Source: Macrostomum hystrix | Taxonomy: Eukaryota; Platyhelminthes; Macrostomidae | NCBI GenBank assembly: GCA_950097015.1 | Contig: CATNEN010000001.1 | Coordinates: 15,973,501 to 16,037,500, forward strand | Direction: 5' to 3' | DNA: 64,000 nt | Shown here: positions 33,358 through 46,000 of the stretch, one piece after another | Position numbering within the stretch: the stretch's first letter is position 1 | Layout of the letters: each line of letters begins with the position of its first letter | Position numbers and translations under genes: made by a program | Notes under the pieces: model-generated | Database searches by the model: none | What the model was told of the DNA's origin: nothing | Seen by the model: only the letters and a program-made list of their open reading frames with translations

Positions 33358-33850
33358 GGCTTGTCTGGCACATTCACAAGGATCTGCTTGTCTTTGTTCA
33401 GCCCTTATATTGCTACTCCATTGACTTCGATTGGCGCATCACCTTCTCTCTCTAACACTCGCAGCCTGCGGGGGTGCTAAGGTTGTTACGTTAGTGTTAG
33501 AGAGAGAGAGAGAGGTGTTAACAAGAGAGAAGGTGATGCGTTTTCAACGTTGCGGAGTATGGATTGCATTCATTGGCGGAAAGATCAATGAGGTGATGCG
33601 AAAGTTAAAAACCAGCCCGGTGTGCAATTATCATCAGGTCGGCCTGAGGCGGCATTTCACAAAGGATGTCTTACATATATCTGATTGGCTGGGGAATTTA
33701 TGGCCACCTGCTGCTCCAGTTGTTACAACCCACACTTGGTTGAATCGGTTTTAATTTTATCAGTTGAACATTTCTTTCCTTTAGAATTGAAGGAATTGAG
33801 CCCCACCCGAAATATAGGAGACAGTTTAAAGGAATGCCAGAGTCACCAAA

Positions 33851-34863
33851 ATGAATTCCTTAGACTTGACATTCGCTCAGCACGCCTTAAGAACTGAAAA
33901 ACGATTTCGGGATCGACTCGACCCTCTCGAATTCACTGATCAGGAGATTTTCGAGCGGTACCGGCTGCCACGGCAACCATTGCTCGAGCTCATTGAGCTG
34001 CTGCGGCCACAACTGCAACGTCAGACGCGTCGCAACAGAGCAGTTTCCGTCGAGCTGCAGGCTTGCCTGGCTATGCGCTTTTTAGCAACGGGCTGCTTCC
34101 TCAGAGTCATTGGGGACGTTTTCAACTGCAGTTGCGGGGTTGTCACCGACGTTTGCAAGCTGCTTCAGGACATGGCGCCTGCTCATATTTCGTTTCCAAG
34201 CAATCAGCAGGCGGCGGCAGCTTCAGCTCGGGCATTTTGTGACATTTACGGAGTGCCCCAGGTGCTTGGAGCCATCGACTGCACGCACATCCGCAAGACG
34301 ACGGTGGAGTCTTCATCAATCGGAAAGGATTTCACTCGATCAATGTTCAGGCAGTCTGCACTGCCAATCTCTCATTTACCAACGTTGTCGCACGTTGGCC
34401 CGGCAGCAGCCACGACTCCTTCATCTTTCAGCAATCTGCGCTGAAGGACCTTCTCGCTGATGGGATTGCCGCCGGCTTCTTGGTTGGAGATGCGGGCTAT
34501 CAGCTCCGACCGTTTCTGATGACACCGTTCAGGGACCCACAGACGAATTCGGAGCAAAAATTCAACAGGCGACTGAGCAGAACTCGAATGACTATCGAAA
34601 TGGCATTCGGTGTTCTGAAATCGAGATTTTGATGTCTCGATCACAGCGGAGGAACTCTGCAGTTTCATCCGAGCAAGGTGTGCAGCATTATCGTGGCATG
34701 CTGCGTGCTGCACAATTTTGCGATGGCCAGAGCTGTTCCACTTCCGCCTGAAGCTCTGCTGCTGGCCATAGAAGCAGCAGTTGAAAATCCAGCTGCACCA
34801 GCTGAGGACACGGCTGTTGGTCGAGCTGAGAGACAGCGAATAATGCAGCTGCTGCCACCGTGA
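33851..34863 (+). pseudogene. Harbinger DDE transposase (HARBI1-like), frameshift plus nonsense
   Basis: The frame starts MNSLDLTFAQHALRTEKRF with the N-terminal FRDRLDPLEFTDQEIFERYRL segment typical of HARBI1. The first catalytic Asp is in GAIDCTHIR. A frameshift near 34322-34330 moves the reading frame, after which the second Asp (VGDAGYQL) and the Glu (EMAFGVLKSRF) are present. A TGA at 34630-34632, probably from CGA, separates the last 77 codons, which end LLPP at 34863. All three catalytic residues survive, so decay is modest. Confidence 0.85.
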
Positions 34864-35204
34864 ACCATTATAGGACGATTGCTATTTCCTGCTACTCACA
34901 AACAAAATTATGTTGAAACAGTTTCTACAGTCTTTATATAAATAATAATTTGTGCTTGTTATATTGGTGTCTTCACTGCAAAAGTGACAGGTCCGACCTG
35001 TCTTAGATTTACGACGGTACTTAGGAGGCCGCTGTGACTTTAAAAAGTTTCACCGAACGCAAATTTACGCACGTGCGGTGACTTAAGAAGCTTCTTAAAT
35101 CTAAGAACGATCTTAAGATACGATGGCTTCACCGAACACTTAACGACATTGCGGCAGCGTAAGTTTGAACTTAGAGATACGCAAGCTTTTTAGAACGGCC
35201 CACA

Positions 35205-35950
35205 TGTTTTTGTAAGCGTTTATTTTCAGAGTGAAACAAACTTATACCTGTTTCAAACGTGTACATAATTCGATCGGAAGTTCAAATTTTCACTCGCTAC
35301 CACGGCGCTGATGTTCTCAATAAGTGCCGCTCCACATATTCGCAGTGCACAACTTTTGGTACCACTCGATGAGTTCTATGAAGCCAGCCTCCTAGAAGGT
35401 GGCATCCAGCTGACGCAGTGATCCGTTGGCGGCATTGATAACTTGCTTGTGTAAGATGAATGTTGTGCATGCGCCAATTCGGTGTAGGAAGGAAACTTTT
35501 GAATCGGGCCGGAGAGGGCCTTTTTATCTTTTTTTGTGGAGAAAAAAATAATATTGATACGCACCTTGATTTTTATTACGACCGGCTGAAGGCCAGCCTG
35601 TGTTGTCCGCATTCCTTTAGCTGGAGGAGATTGACATACTGAAGTCTGCTGAGCAGCCTCCAGGCAATCTGAGTGGTCAGTGCAGACTTGGTACTGTGGG
35701 AGGACTTGGGAGTAGGGTCATTGCGGTTTCCCGTGCGCACTCATTTTGACACGCATTGAAGTTTAGTCTATGGTACAAACCCGCCCTATCTTCACTTCGT
35801 TCTGCCAGTGATGCTTGCCCCTTCTTTAAAAGCTACACGTATTGCCCTGCTTATTCACCCTTGAGATGATCTGATTATTTGAAATGCTAAAATAACAAAA
35901 TAGACTTACAACCGGTTCTTCCTTCCCAAATACGAACTCGTGTCAGATAT
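35205..35950. other. Right part of the Penelope-like fragment and spacer before Gypsy gag
   Basis: The first bases continue the Penelope-like 3' end interrupted by the Harbinger. Beyond about 35270 no feature is recognisable. I could not find a 5' LTR for the Gypsy element here. Confidence 0.4.
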
Positions 35951-35954
35951 CACA

Positions 35955-37256
35955 ATGGCGTCGCAAGCAGGATGTCTTGGTCCTTTAGACCTAAACGATA
36001 CGGACCGTGCATTGACATGGCTTATTGCATTTCGCGCCTTGGCTCGAGCGCGAAAGTGGACAGATACAGTCGAAAGTCGACAAATTGCAGACAACTTCCT
36101 AGCTCTTTGTGGCTTGAATTCCTTGGAAAAGCTCTCATGCCTGCTGGCTCCTGCAGAAGTAGACACACAAACATTTAGCGCTATCGAAGATGCCATCAGA
36201 ACATATCTCCAGCCCAAAGAGCGGCTGGTTCTCAGCGAAAGGACGAAATTTTACTCGCTTCGACAACACGACAACGAAGCCTTGCCGGACTTTCTTGTGC
36301 GTTTGAAGAAGGCAGCTCGCACCTGCAAGTTTGACCAACTGAAGCGGGCGGCGAGCCCCGAGGACGAAATGATCAAGCTCGCGCTTGTAGCCGGCATGCA
36401 CTGTCCACGGACCCAGCAGAAGGTTCTTGAGGCCATGCAAGTGAAGGAGCTTCCTGTTGCTGAAATTATCGAACTGGTGCATCAGCTAGGTCAGATGAAG
36501 CAATTCGTCGAGTCTCAGGCATCACCGAATCAGCGGTGCAACGTTGCCGCAGAGATAAACCACAGCGATTCTCGGCGACAGGCAGCAAACCGTAACTGTG
36601 GTTACTGTGGCAAATCTCACGCAACGGGCAAGTGCCCCGCCTTTGGCAAGACCTGCAGCAAATGTTCAAAGGCAAATCATTTCGCTTCGGTGTGCCGCTC
36701 CTCACGGCCAAAACACGTACATCATGCCGACGATGACCCTGCCAGTTGTTCGCAGCCGGAAGTTCTACACCTCTCTGACGCCGACGCAATTCATGCCATA
36801 GCTAGCAGTGCTATGGAAGACGTTGTCATCATGGGGGCCCGTGTGCCCATGCAGCTGGATACAGGTGCTGCGGTAAGCATAATATCCTCCGTCATCTGGG
36901 ACCGCATCGGCCGTCCCGCACTGCAGACGTCTCACCGCAGGCTCCAAGCATATGACGGGCATCAGCTCCAAGTTATGGGCTCATTGCCAACCGCAATCGA
37001 ATTCCGAGGTCGGCTACACCCTGTTACCATGACGGTTGTCAGAGCCAGCAACGATTTTGGTCTTCTGGGCCGAGACCTTCTAGATTCCAATAGCATCTTT
37101 AGCGTTGCGGCTGGAACCAACAATGTGCCAAAGATTGAGAATCTGCCAATAATCAAAGGCCAGAAAGCAACAATGACAATGATCCAATGGTGGATGGCGC
37201 TGCGCCCAAGTTCTGCCGCGCTCGCCCGGTGCCACTTGCACTCGAGTCGGCCGTGA
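35955..37256 (+). pseudogene. Gypsy Gag-protease region
   Basis: It starts MASQAGCLGPLDLNDTDRAL. The capsid-like part includes LPDFLVRLKKAARTCKFD; two zinc knuckles follow (CGYCGKSHATGKC and CSKCSKANHFASVC), then an aspartic protease with LDTGAAVSII and LLGRDLL. The frame is lost around 37150-37190, where the linker to RT should be (the sequence IIKGQKA is the usual pre-RT motif), and it ends at 37256. A +1/-1 shift joins the RT frame. Gag-pro and pol may have been one frame originally. Confidence 0.8.
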
Positions 37257-39463
37257 ACTCCGAGCTGAACAGACTGCAGCAACTTGGCGTAATTGAACCC
37301 ATCGACGGACCGGTGAGTAACTCCTCCCCGGTGGTCTGGGTAAAGAAAAAGGACGGCACGCTACGGATGTGCGCCGACTATAGCGTGCATGTAAATGCTA
37401 AGATCCAATCCGAAGACTATCCGATCCCAAGTGTGGAGTATCTGCTGGCAAAGTTAAAAAATGCAAAGAAGTTTGCGAAAGTAGACTTACGCTCCGCCTA
37501 CTGGCAAATTGAACTTGATGAAGATGCTCAGGACCTCTCCATAATTAACACGTCGAAAGGACTCTTTCGGGTCAAAAGGCTTCAGATGGGTATGAAGAAT
37601 GCATCCTTCATCTTCCAGCGAACAATGGAGAGCATTCTATCGGACCTCAAAGGAGTTCTCATCTACCAGGACGATGTCTTAGTGTTTGCCGAGAACCAAG
37701 ATTCCCTGAAAAAGAGGCTTCGGGCTGTAAAGACACGATTAGCAGAGAAGCACGTCACCATCAACGAGGACAAGTGTGTCGAGGAAGCAGATGAAATTTC
37801 TTTCTTGGGCTTCCAAATATCTGCCGCTGGCATCAAGCCAGACGACAGGCTGGTGGAAAAGATACTCAAAATTGCCTCACCAACTGGTAAAAAGGAACTG
37901 GAACAGTTTGTAGGGCTTGTCAATTTCTTCGGCCGACTCATCCCAAACTTCTCTTGCAAGGTCGAGCCGCTCAATCGCCTTCGCCGAGCTGACACGCCAT
38001 TTCGGTGGACTGACGAATGCGAGCGCGCATTTCAAGCTTAAAAAAACGAGATCGCATCAAAGCCTGTGGTTCAGCCCTACTCATTGGAGAAGGAGCTCAC
38101 TCTCACAACTGACGCCTCGAAAGGTGCTCTCGCTGGTGTAGTCACACAGGAAGGACACCCTGTTATCTACATATCTCGAAGCGTCACAAAATCGGAGCAA
38201 AACTACTCGAATATCGAGCGGGAGGCACTGGCAATATTTTGGGCCGTCAACAGACTGAAACACTATCTGCTAGGAAGAAACTTCACAATTCAGACGGACC
38301 ACAAACCATTGATCAGTCTCCTGGGACAAGCAAGCGGAATCCCACTCAACACCTCAACGCGAATCTCTCGCTGGGCAATGGCATTAATGCACTATAATTA
38401 CACCATTCGCTACGAGCCGGGCAGCGATATTCCGCATGCTGACGCTCTGTCTCGACTGCGCTTCACTGATGCAACGCTTGACTCCAAGGACGTCTCCCAG
38501 GCTATAAACTGCGTTGCGTTCGAGACCCCTGTCATCTCACGTCAACGCCTTTTGGCCGAACTTGACCTGGACACCCTTTCTCAAAAGATCATGACCCGGG
38601 TTCGTTCCGGCGATTGGTACCGGTGTTCCCAGGCTGAGCAGGCTTTCGAGAGGGTGGCTGAGTCGCTCACTATTGAAGACGGACTATTATTCAAAGGCCG
38701 CCAAGCCTATATTCCACCGCGGCTTCGCAAGGAAGCTTTCAAAACAGCACACAGCACCCACTCCGGCTACATCGCCACCTTTAATTTGATGTCCCTGTCG
38801 TGTTGGTGGCCCGGGATGCGCTCAGACGTTGAGCGATTTGTCCGGCAGTGCACTGACTGCAGCAAATTGAGACCTAGACTTCTAAAGACTAGAGACACCT
38901 GGCCCAACACGGACTACCCGTTTCAAAAGCTTCATATCGATTGGGCGTATATCAAAGATGTCGGAAACATTCTTATCGTGGTCGATGCCTATTCCGGCTG
39001 GATTGAGGCATTTCCATGCAAAGACAGGTCTAGCGACTCTGTGATTCGCTCCCTGCGAACAGTTGTGACTCGATTTGGTGTCCCAGAGTTGCTGGTCTCA
39101 GACAATGCACCAGAGTTCGTCAGCGACGCATTCAGAACATGGCTGAAGCTGAATGGAGTCAGAAAGCTTGAGTCACCCACCTACTACCCGCAAGCAAATG
39201 GTGCTGCTGAACGAGCTGTTCAGACAGTCAAGAGAGCTTTACGCGCGTGGACCGAAAAGATCACTCATGCTGAATTTACCCCCTTTTTACAGCGTGTCCT
39301 ATTCCACCACCGCAACTCTGCGCAATCGCTCCACGTCGGAAGAAGGCTGGCAGAACACCGCGCAAATGCTCCTAATATGAGTAGAGCACAGCCTAACGAA
39401 CAAACGAGGGTGTGTTTGCATTGGGAACTCACCTCAAGTACCCTAGTCGAGCATCTAGGCTAG
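37187..39463 (+). pseudogene. Gypsy Pol: reverse transcriptase, RNase H, integrase
   Basis: RT blocks include VWVKKKDGTLRMCADYS, KVDLRSAYWQIELDE, FQRTMES and YQDDVLVFAE. RNase H has LTTDASKGALAGV and EREALAIFWAV. The integrase has an HHCC-type zinc region (HSGY...CTDCSKLR) and a DDE core: HIDWAY, VSDNAPEF and NGAAERAVQTVK. An in-frame TAA at 38039-38041 separates RT from RNase H. The integrase tail after about 39320 does not look like Gypsy integrase but like LTR-type sequence, suggesting a 3' deletion. Confidence 0.85.
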
Positions 39464-39469
39464 AAATTC

Positions 39470-40070
39470 TACGTTTTGCGTTCAGTTTGACAACGCAATA
39501 TAGTTAGAAAACTGTATTTGATTTTGTATTTCTTACAGCAGTAGTTCTGCATGTCCTCGATTTTTCAGACTATTGCAACATAGTTTTGTTTCTGAGCAAA
39601 TGAAGCGAATCGAAAAAAATGTACCCATACTTTTACAAAACGTAGCTCTGGCTGCTTTAAAGGCATTGGCACACTGCCGAAAGTGCACGTACGATTTCTC
39701 GAAACCCCGCAGAACATCGCTTAAATGCTCCTACTATAAGTAGAGCACAGTCCGACGAATACACCGGATGGTGTTATTCTTGTCTTGTTGTCTGTTTTTC
39801 TTCATGCGTTTCTACTTTTTGCGCTCTTTAGCATCAGAGTTAGAAGCATATTTTGATTGTGCTGAGCGCTGTTTCTGAACTCTAAGTCTAAGTCTTTTAA
39901 GTCTTGGTTATTTTAGCAATTGTGTGACACGCTATCACAGGTACAACAATATTTATCCCAATGAAGCGTGTAGTGAATAAAAATCAGCACACGGCATAGT
40001 GAGCATAGGTTGAGTGATCAGGTAAAACATTACATAATTGCTCCCTTTCGGCTCAAACACTTATTTGCAG
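39470..40070. other. Gypsy 3' region and spacer
   Basis: It includes the second copy (39708-39765) of a segment also present at 39353-39410, with ctactataagtagagcac, which reads like a TATA-containing LTR promoter. The last bases, ttatttgcag at 40061-40070, form a splice-acceptor-like sequence for the exon described at 40071. Confidence 0.4.
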
Positions 40071-43000
40071 TCTGCAACGGAAGTGCTCCATGGTACACAA
40101 AATAGCGCTGGCGCGACCGAAGTTCTTGTTGTCATTGAGGTAGAGGTCGCTCGCACCGGCGGGACACAGTGCCTGTGTGGTATGAGTCAGTCCAGGCCCA
40201 CGGGCTATGGCCTGCGATGCCTCACACCTGCATCGTTTCTTGAGCAGGCCGGGCAGGAAAGAGACCTGTGCCTTCGGGTACAGGAATCCCTCCGCGCTGT
40301 CCCGTCAGCTGACCCATGGGTACGCGTCCCGCGAGTGTTCAAGGCTGACCCGAGGGCAGCCGGACAGAATGGGCAACAGCGCTGGATGACCCATCCAGGG
40401 CCTCCCGCAAAACTGGGTATCTCTAGCCCCGGCTGGAGGGAAAGGTGTCACCCTTTGACCTTAACAGGGTATGCGGCCAGTCCGCAGCGTTCGTGCACCT
40501 GTGCGTGATCAGGTACCTCTGGCTTCGGCTCTGAGGGAAAGGTGTCACCCTTTGACCTAAACAGGGTTTGCGGCCAGTCCGCAGCGTTCGTGCACCTGTG
40601 CGTGATCAGGTACCTCTGGCTACGGCTCTGAGGGAAAGGTGTCACCCTTTGACCTTAACAGGGTATGCGGCCAGTCCGCAGCGTTCGTGCACCTGTGCGT
40701 GATCAGGTACCTCTGGCTACGGCTCTGAGGGAAAGGTGTCACCCTTTGACCTTAACAGGGTATGCGGCCAGTCCGCAGCGTTCGTGCACATGTGCGTGAT
40801 CAGGTACCTCTGGCTTCGGCTCTGAGGGAAAGGTGTCACCCTTTGACCTAAACAGGGTTTGCGGCCAGTCCGCAGCGTTCGTGCACCTGTGCGTGATCAG
40901 GTACCTCTGGCTACGGCTCTGAGGGAAAGGTGTCACCCTTTGACCTAAACAGGGTTTGCGGCCAGTCCGCAGCGTTCGTGCACCTGTGCGTGATCAGGTA
41001 CCTCTGGCTACGGCTCTGAGGGAAAGGTGTCACCCTTTGACCTCAACATGGTTTGCGGCCAGTCCACAGGCCTCGGCGCTGGCTCAATGGCGCCCTCCAA
41101 TGTCCCAGTGTTGACCGTGCTGATGGACGCTTGACCAGGGAGTAGTCTGGCCTCCTACGGTTCCTCCCGGTGGTCCTGGCATCCCACCCCGGGTTGTAAC
41201 TTGTCTTTTTTGGCTGCCCCCGCTCAGCTTTGGGATCGCGGCTGAGCGGGTTATTCCTGCCTGTGTCTACAGGAAGCCCCTCTCCTCATTGCAGCTTCAA
41301 ATGGCTTCCAGCCTACCTACTGCTCCGGCCGAGGACACCATGGTGCCCGAGTCCATACACGCTGCGGCGCCCGGGCTAGCTGGCCCCGCGACCGCCACAA
41401 ATGCCGCGCTGCCCAACTCGCGCGATGACCGGGGCGCTAAGCGCTCCACAACCTCTGGAGCGGCAAAGCGTCGTAGGCGCTTAATGGCCCACGGCAAGCC
41501 GGCTCCATCGAACGAGGACCGGGCCCAGGCCAGAGGGGCCGAAGGGGCTCTGCCTAGGGCGGGGGCTGGGGCGGGGGGCCTTGCGCCTCCTGCCCAGGCT
41601 CCTGCACGGGGCGGAGCCCACGACGCCCCGAGGCCAGGGTCGCGGGCCAAGGAGGTCCCGGCGCCCATCCGGACGGCGGCTCGGGCTGAAGGAGAAGCGG
41701 AGGCAGAGGGCCCTGTGCCCACCGCCGACGCTGATCCCGAGGGTGGGGTCGCCACCGGACAGGGCCCGGGACCACATGCCACCTACGCCGCCATCGCACG
41801 TAGGCAACCTGCCGTTGTCATCACCGGCAGAGACGGAAAAAGGCTGAGCAGCGAACAGCTCAGCAACATTTGCCGCAACATAGATGCTATGCTGTGGCAA
41901 CTCCAACTGAAGGGCGAGCCCCTGGCGGTCGGCGCAAGCGCTACCAGGGAATCGTGCTTCGTCGTCTGGCCCGGCGACGCGGAATCAGGGCGGCGGCTCC
42001 TTGAGTTGCTGCCCACGCAGAGCTGGGCGGCTGGCCTCGACTTCCTCCGGGAGAACGAGCCACCAAAGTCCAAGCGACACCGCATTTTCGTCCCGGCGAA
42101 AAGTGTCGTCACCAGCGCTGAGGACCTCCGCATGGGCCTCATCGCGATGAACCGGGAGCTGCCGACAGCGGGCCTGATCGTGCACCGCACGATCCTGCGC
42201 CCCGATGGCACCGGGTTCACCGCCATTCTGGGCCTGTCCGAGCAATGGACACGCCGATACCCAGATGGCGCCAACATCTGCATTGGTCTGTGGAAGACCA
42301 AAATCTTCGCCTTCGAGGCAGATAAAACTCAAGGTCAGTCCGGGCCCACCACCGTACCGGCCACTGAAGGGTCCTCGGACCCCGAGGTTGGGACTGGGGG
42401 CAGGGCCCAGTCGTCTCGCCAAAAAAGGCCAGAGCGTGCCATCGCTGGCAGCTCTGAGCGTCGCCCCGCGCGCATCACAAAGCGCCGGGGCCTTCTCCAG
42501 CGGGCCTCCGAGGTGGTGCGAACCGCCAGGATGGCCCAGCTGCGCGCTGAGATGCGCGGTGGCCCACCGGGGCAGGCGCCGCAACCAAGGGCTACGGGGG
42601 AGGCCTCTAAGGTGCCCAGCTCCATCGAGCAGGGCCCTTCGAGCGGCCCTCCCACGGCCCAGGGTGCGGTGTCGGCACCGGTTGAGGGCGACTCTGGGCC
42701 TGGGCTCGGGCCGGGGGTGGGGACTGGGCGGCTGACCCCGTCGAGTTCCCGCCTCTGGCTCGGGGCCGGGGCACGGAGGAGCCCATGGCTACCGACATCG
42801 ACCCGGAGGAGGAGGACCGCCTTCTGGCTGAGTCCCCCTCCAAGTAGACATCTGCCTGCATGATGATCCCCGGAATATCATGTCTGCAAGTTAACACCCA
42901 GCACTGCGTGGCAGCATCAGTCAATCTGATGCGCACGACAGAGCGCACGATGCCGGGCCTTGTACTTGTGCAGGAGCCCTGGTTATCAAAAAACAAGCCA

Positions 43001-46000
43001 AGTAACATTCCTGCTGGCTATGACTGCTTCTGCATGGCAGACTCTGTCCGCCCTAGATCACTGATCTATGCTTCAAAAGCCTTAAATGCGTGGATGAGAC
43101 CCGATCTCTCTAACGGGGACATCTGCGTCATCCAATCTGCACACATTGTGCCCAACAAGTTGACCCTCGTGGCATCCGCCTACCTGGCAGGCGACGCCCC
43201 CGTGGTCAGCGATACCCTCGTCGCCCTCTGTGATTTCGCCAGGGCACGAAATTTTGAACTGCTCCTCGCGGGAGATGCAAACTCGCATCACACCCACTGG
43301 GGTAGCTAAAAAATCAATGACCGCGGCGAAGAGCTCCTGGCCTTCGTTAGCGGCACGCCTCTTAACTTCTGCAATGTGGGCAACACGCCCACGTTCGACA
43401 ATGGGCGGTGGGCTGAGGTGCTTGACGTCACCCTGGCCTCACCCGGCATCCTCCCAAGGGTGCTGGGGTGGGAGGTGTGGGAGACCGAAAGCTCGCTCTC
43501 GGACCACCGCTTCATTCGCTTCAACATCGGTACCCCCGATAAGAAGCAAAAGCTTCTTATCGCCTCCTATTTGGAGGCGTAATGTCAGAAACACCGACTG
43601 GCCCGTGTTCAGCCAAAAGCTGCATGAGGGCATTCGGGATTCCGACCCCTCCATGGCCATGGCAACCACGCAGGACCTAGATGGAGTGGCTGCCCTGCTG
43701 GGCGGCGCCATCACAGAGGCCTACGAAATGGCTTGCCCGCTCAAAGCCTACAAAGGCAAAAAATCGGCCCCCTGGTGGAACCCCGAGCTCGGAGTCCTGA
43801 GACGCCGAGCAAAGGCTCTCCAGAGGAGGCTGAAAATCTCGCACGACCCTGATGACAAAGAGGCCTATACTCGCGCCATCCATGAGTTTAAGGGCCGGGT
43901 CAGAAGGGCAAAAGCGGACAAGTGGCGACAATACTGCGAAGGGCTTGAGGGCTCGCGGCCCACGGCCCGCGTGGTAAAGGCGCTCACCAACGACCGCTTC
44001 TCCAAGCTCTTATCGATCAAAAAGCCAGACGGCTCGATCACGGAGCGCCCGGAGGAAACGCTCGAGCTTATGCTTGGGCATTTCTTCCCGAGTGTACCGG
44101 CGCACTTTGGCCCAGACGACCACTCACGTGGAGGTCAGGGCCTGGCTCAGTCACTCGTCACGAATGACCGCATCGTTCGCGCGGCAAAGTCATTCAACCC
44201 TTTCAAAGCACCTGGGCCAGATGGTATTTATCCGGCCTTTTTGCATGAAGCGGTCAAAAATGGCCGCTTCCTCCATCTCCTCTGCAGACTTCTACGGGCC
44301 TGCATCGTGCTGGGCTATGTACCAGCGCTGTGGCACGAAGCCCGGGTCGTCTTCATCCCGAAGCCCGCCAAAGGCGACTATCGCTCGGTCAAGTCCTATC
44401 GCCCGATAAGCTTGACTTCCACCTGCCTCAAGCTCATGGAAAGACTGGTGCTTTGGCGCCTTCTTACTGTAGAGCTAGGGCGGGCCCCGCTCTCCCCAAA
44501 CCAGCACGCCTTTCGGGCGGGCCGGTCCACGGAGAGCGCCCTCCACTGCATCGTGGAGACTCTCGAGAAGGCAGTGCTGGGCAGCGGTTTTGCCCTGGCT
44601 GTCTTCCTAGACATTGAGGGGGCCTTCGATAACGTTTTTTTTCGAAGCTTTTGAGGAGGCCCTGGTTTCCAGGGCCACTCACCCCCACCTCGTTCGCTGG
44701 GTCATGTACATGATCCGGCATCGCCACGTGGTGGCCCACCTCGAAGGAAGGCTGCTCTCGGCACCTGTCCTAAAAGGAGGGCCCCAAGGCGGCGTACTCA
44801 CCCCACTGCTGTGGAATCTCGTCATGGATGAGCTGCTGAAAAGCACTCGTCCTGACCCAGTCCTGAAGGTGGGATATGCCGACGATGTGACCGCCATCTG
44901 CGCGGGCCCCTCGGCGGAAACCACCAGAGACCTCATCCAGGGCTTTATCAACAGGGCGGTGCGCTGGGCGGACCAATGCGGGCTCCGACTCTCTGAGTCC
45001 AAGACCGTTGCGGTTATGTTTACCAGCAGACTGCTCTGGACCATTAAGCCTCTGACTCTCTATGGCAAGAATATTGCCATGGAAAAGCAGGTCCGGTGCC
45101 TTGGTCTCGTGCTAGACCATAGGCTTAACTGGACCCCGCACATCACCACAAAGGCCAAGAGGGCCCTGGCCATACTGGCGCAAGTCAGGCGTGCCGTGGG
45201 CACCACTTGGGGGCTAACGCCCAAGAACCTTTGGTGGATTTACACGGCGATCATTAGACCGTCCGTCGCTTACGCTGGCCTCATCTGGGCCAGCGCCATG
45301 GGCATCCAGAAAAACCTGGAGGCGCTTTATAGGGTGCAGGGCAGAGCCTGTCGTATGACGCTGGGCGCCCCACCCTCCACTCCCTTCGAAGGCATGAATG
45401 CTTTCCTCAACGCTACACCCATTGACATTTTCGTAAAGGGGGAAGCAGCAAAGTCCACCCGTCGTCTTCTTGATACGGGTGTCTCCTTCCAGAATTCGCG
45501 AGCCTTCTCGAAGCGCTCCCTTCTGCCTCACTCTGACCTCTGCCTGAAAACTCTGGGCGAGTGCGGAGGGCTCACCATCCTTTCGGACGGGGCCCCGGCC
45601 ACTTTACTCCGGAGCCACAGGTACAAAGTCAGCATCTCACCTCGTAATGAGGTAAAGGACTGCTGGGATGACCCGGCAGTCCACTGTTACACTGACGGCT
45701 CTCTGATGAACGGTAAATCGGGATTCGGAGTGTGCGTCGCCTCGGGTGGTGAGGTCCTCTGGACCCACTCCCAATACTGTGGCAAGAGCTCTAGCGTTTT
45801 CCAAAACGAAGTGCTCGCCATCAGCTTCTGTGCGGCTGAGCTGCGCCAGAGGCAGCTGGCTGGTCGGAGGATCTTTTTTCACTCCGACAGTCAAGCAGCC
45901 CTCAAGGCCCTCAGCCGCTGCACCTCTCGCTCCAGAACCACCTTGGACTGCAACACCCAGTTAAACGGGTTGGCGCAGTCTAACAAGGTGGAGCTGCTGT

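Larger units (their letters stand above)
32150..35201. mobile_element. PIF/Harbinger transposon (3.05 kb) with ACA target duplication
   Basis: The ends are GGGCCCGTTCTACGAGCG (left) and the inverted GGGCCGTTCTAAAAAGC (right, ending at 35201), the terminal sequence typical of animal Harbingers. The flanking triplets are aca at 32147-32149 and 35202-35204. Sub-terminal CGTTCGG[A/T]GAAACTTT occurs near both ends. It carries two divergent genes, a Myb/SANT-like protein (minus) and a DDE nuclease (plus), both broken. It inserted into a Penelope-like fragment, whose sequence resumes on the right. Confidence 0.92.
35955..39830 (+). mobile_element. Ty3/Gypsy retrotransposon, degenerate
   Basis: Gag-protease, then RT-RNase H-integrase follow in the normal Gypsy order on one strand. 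A 3' region with two imperfect direct copies (39353-39410 and 39708-39765) contains ataagtagagcac-like promoter sequence and may be LTR material. No 5' LTR or primer-binding site was recognised, so the limits are approximate. Confidence 0.8.

Noticed and set aside
41297-42655. Long minus-strand open frames across LINE ORF1
   Set aside because: High GC leaves antisense frames open; the plus-strand frame has the conserved domain, so the minus frames are shadows.
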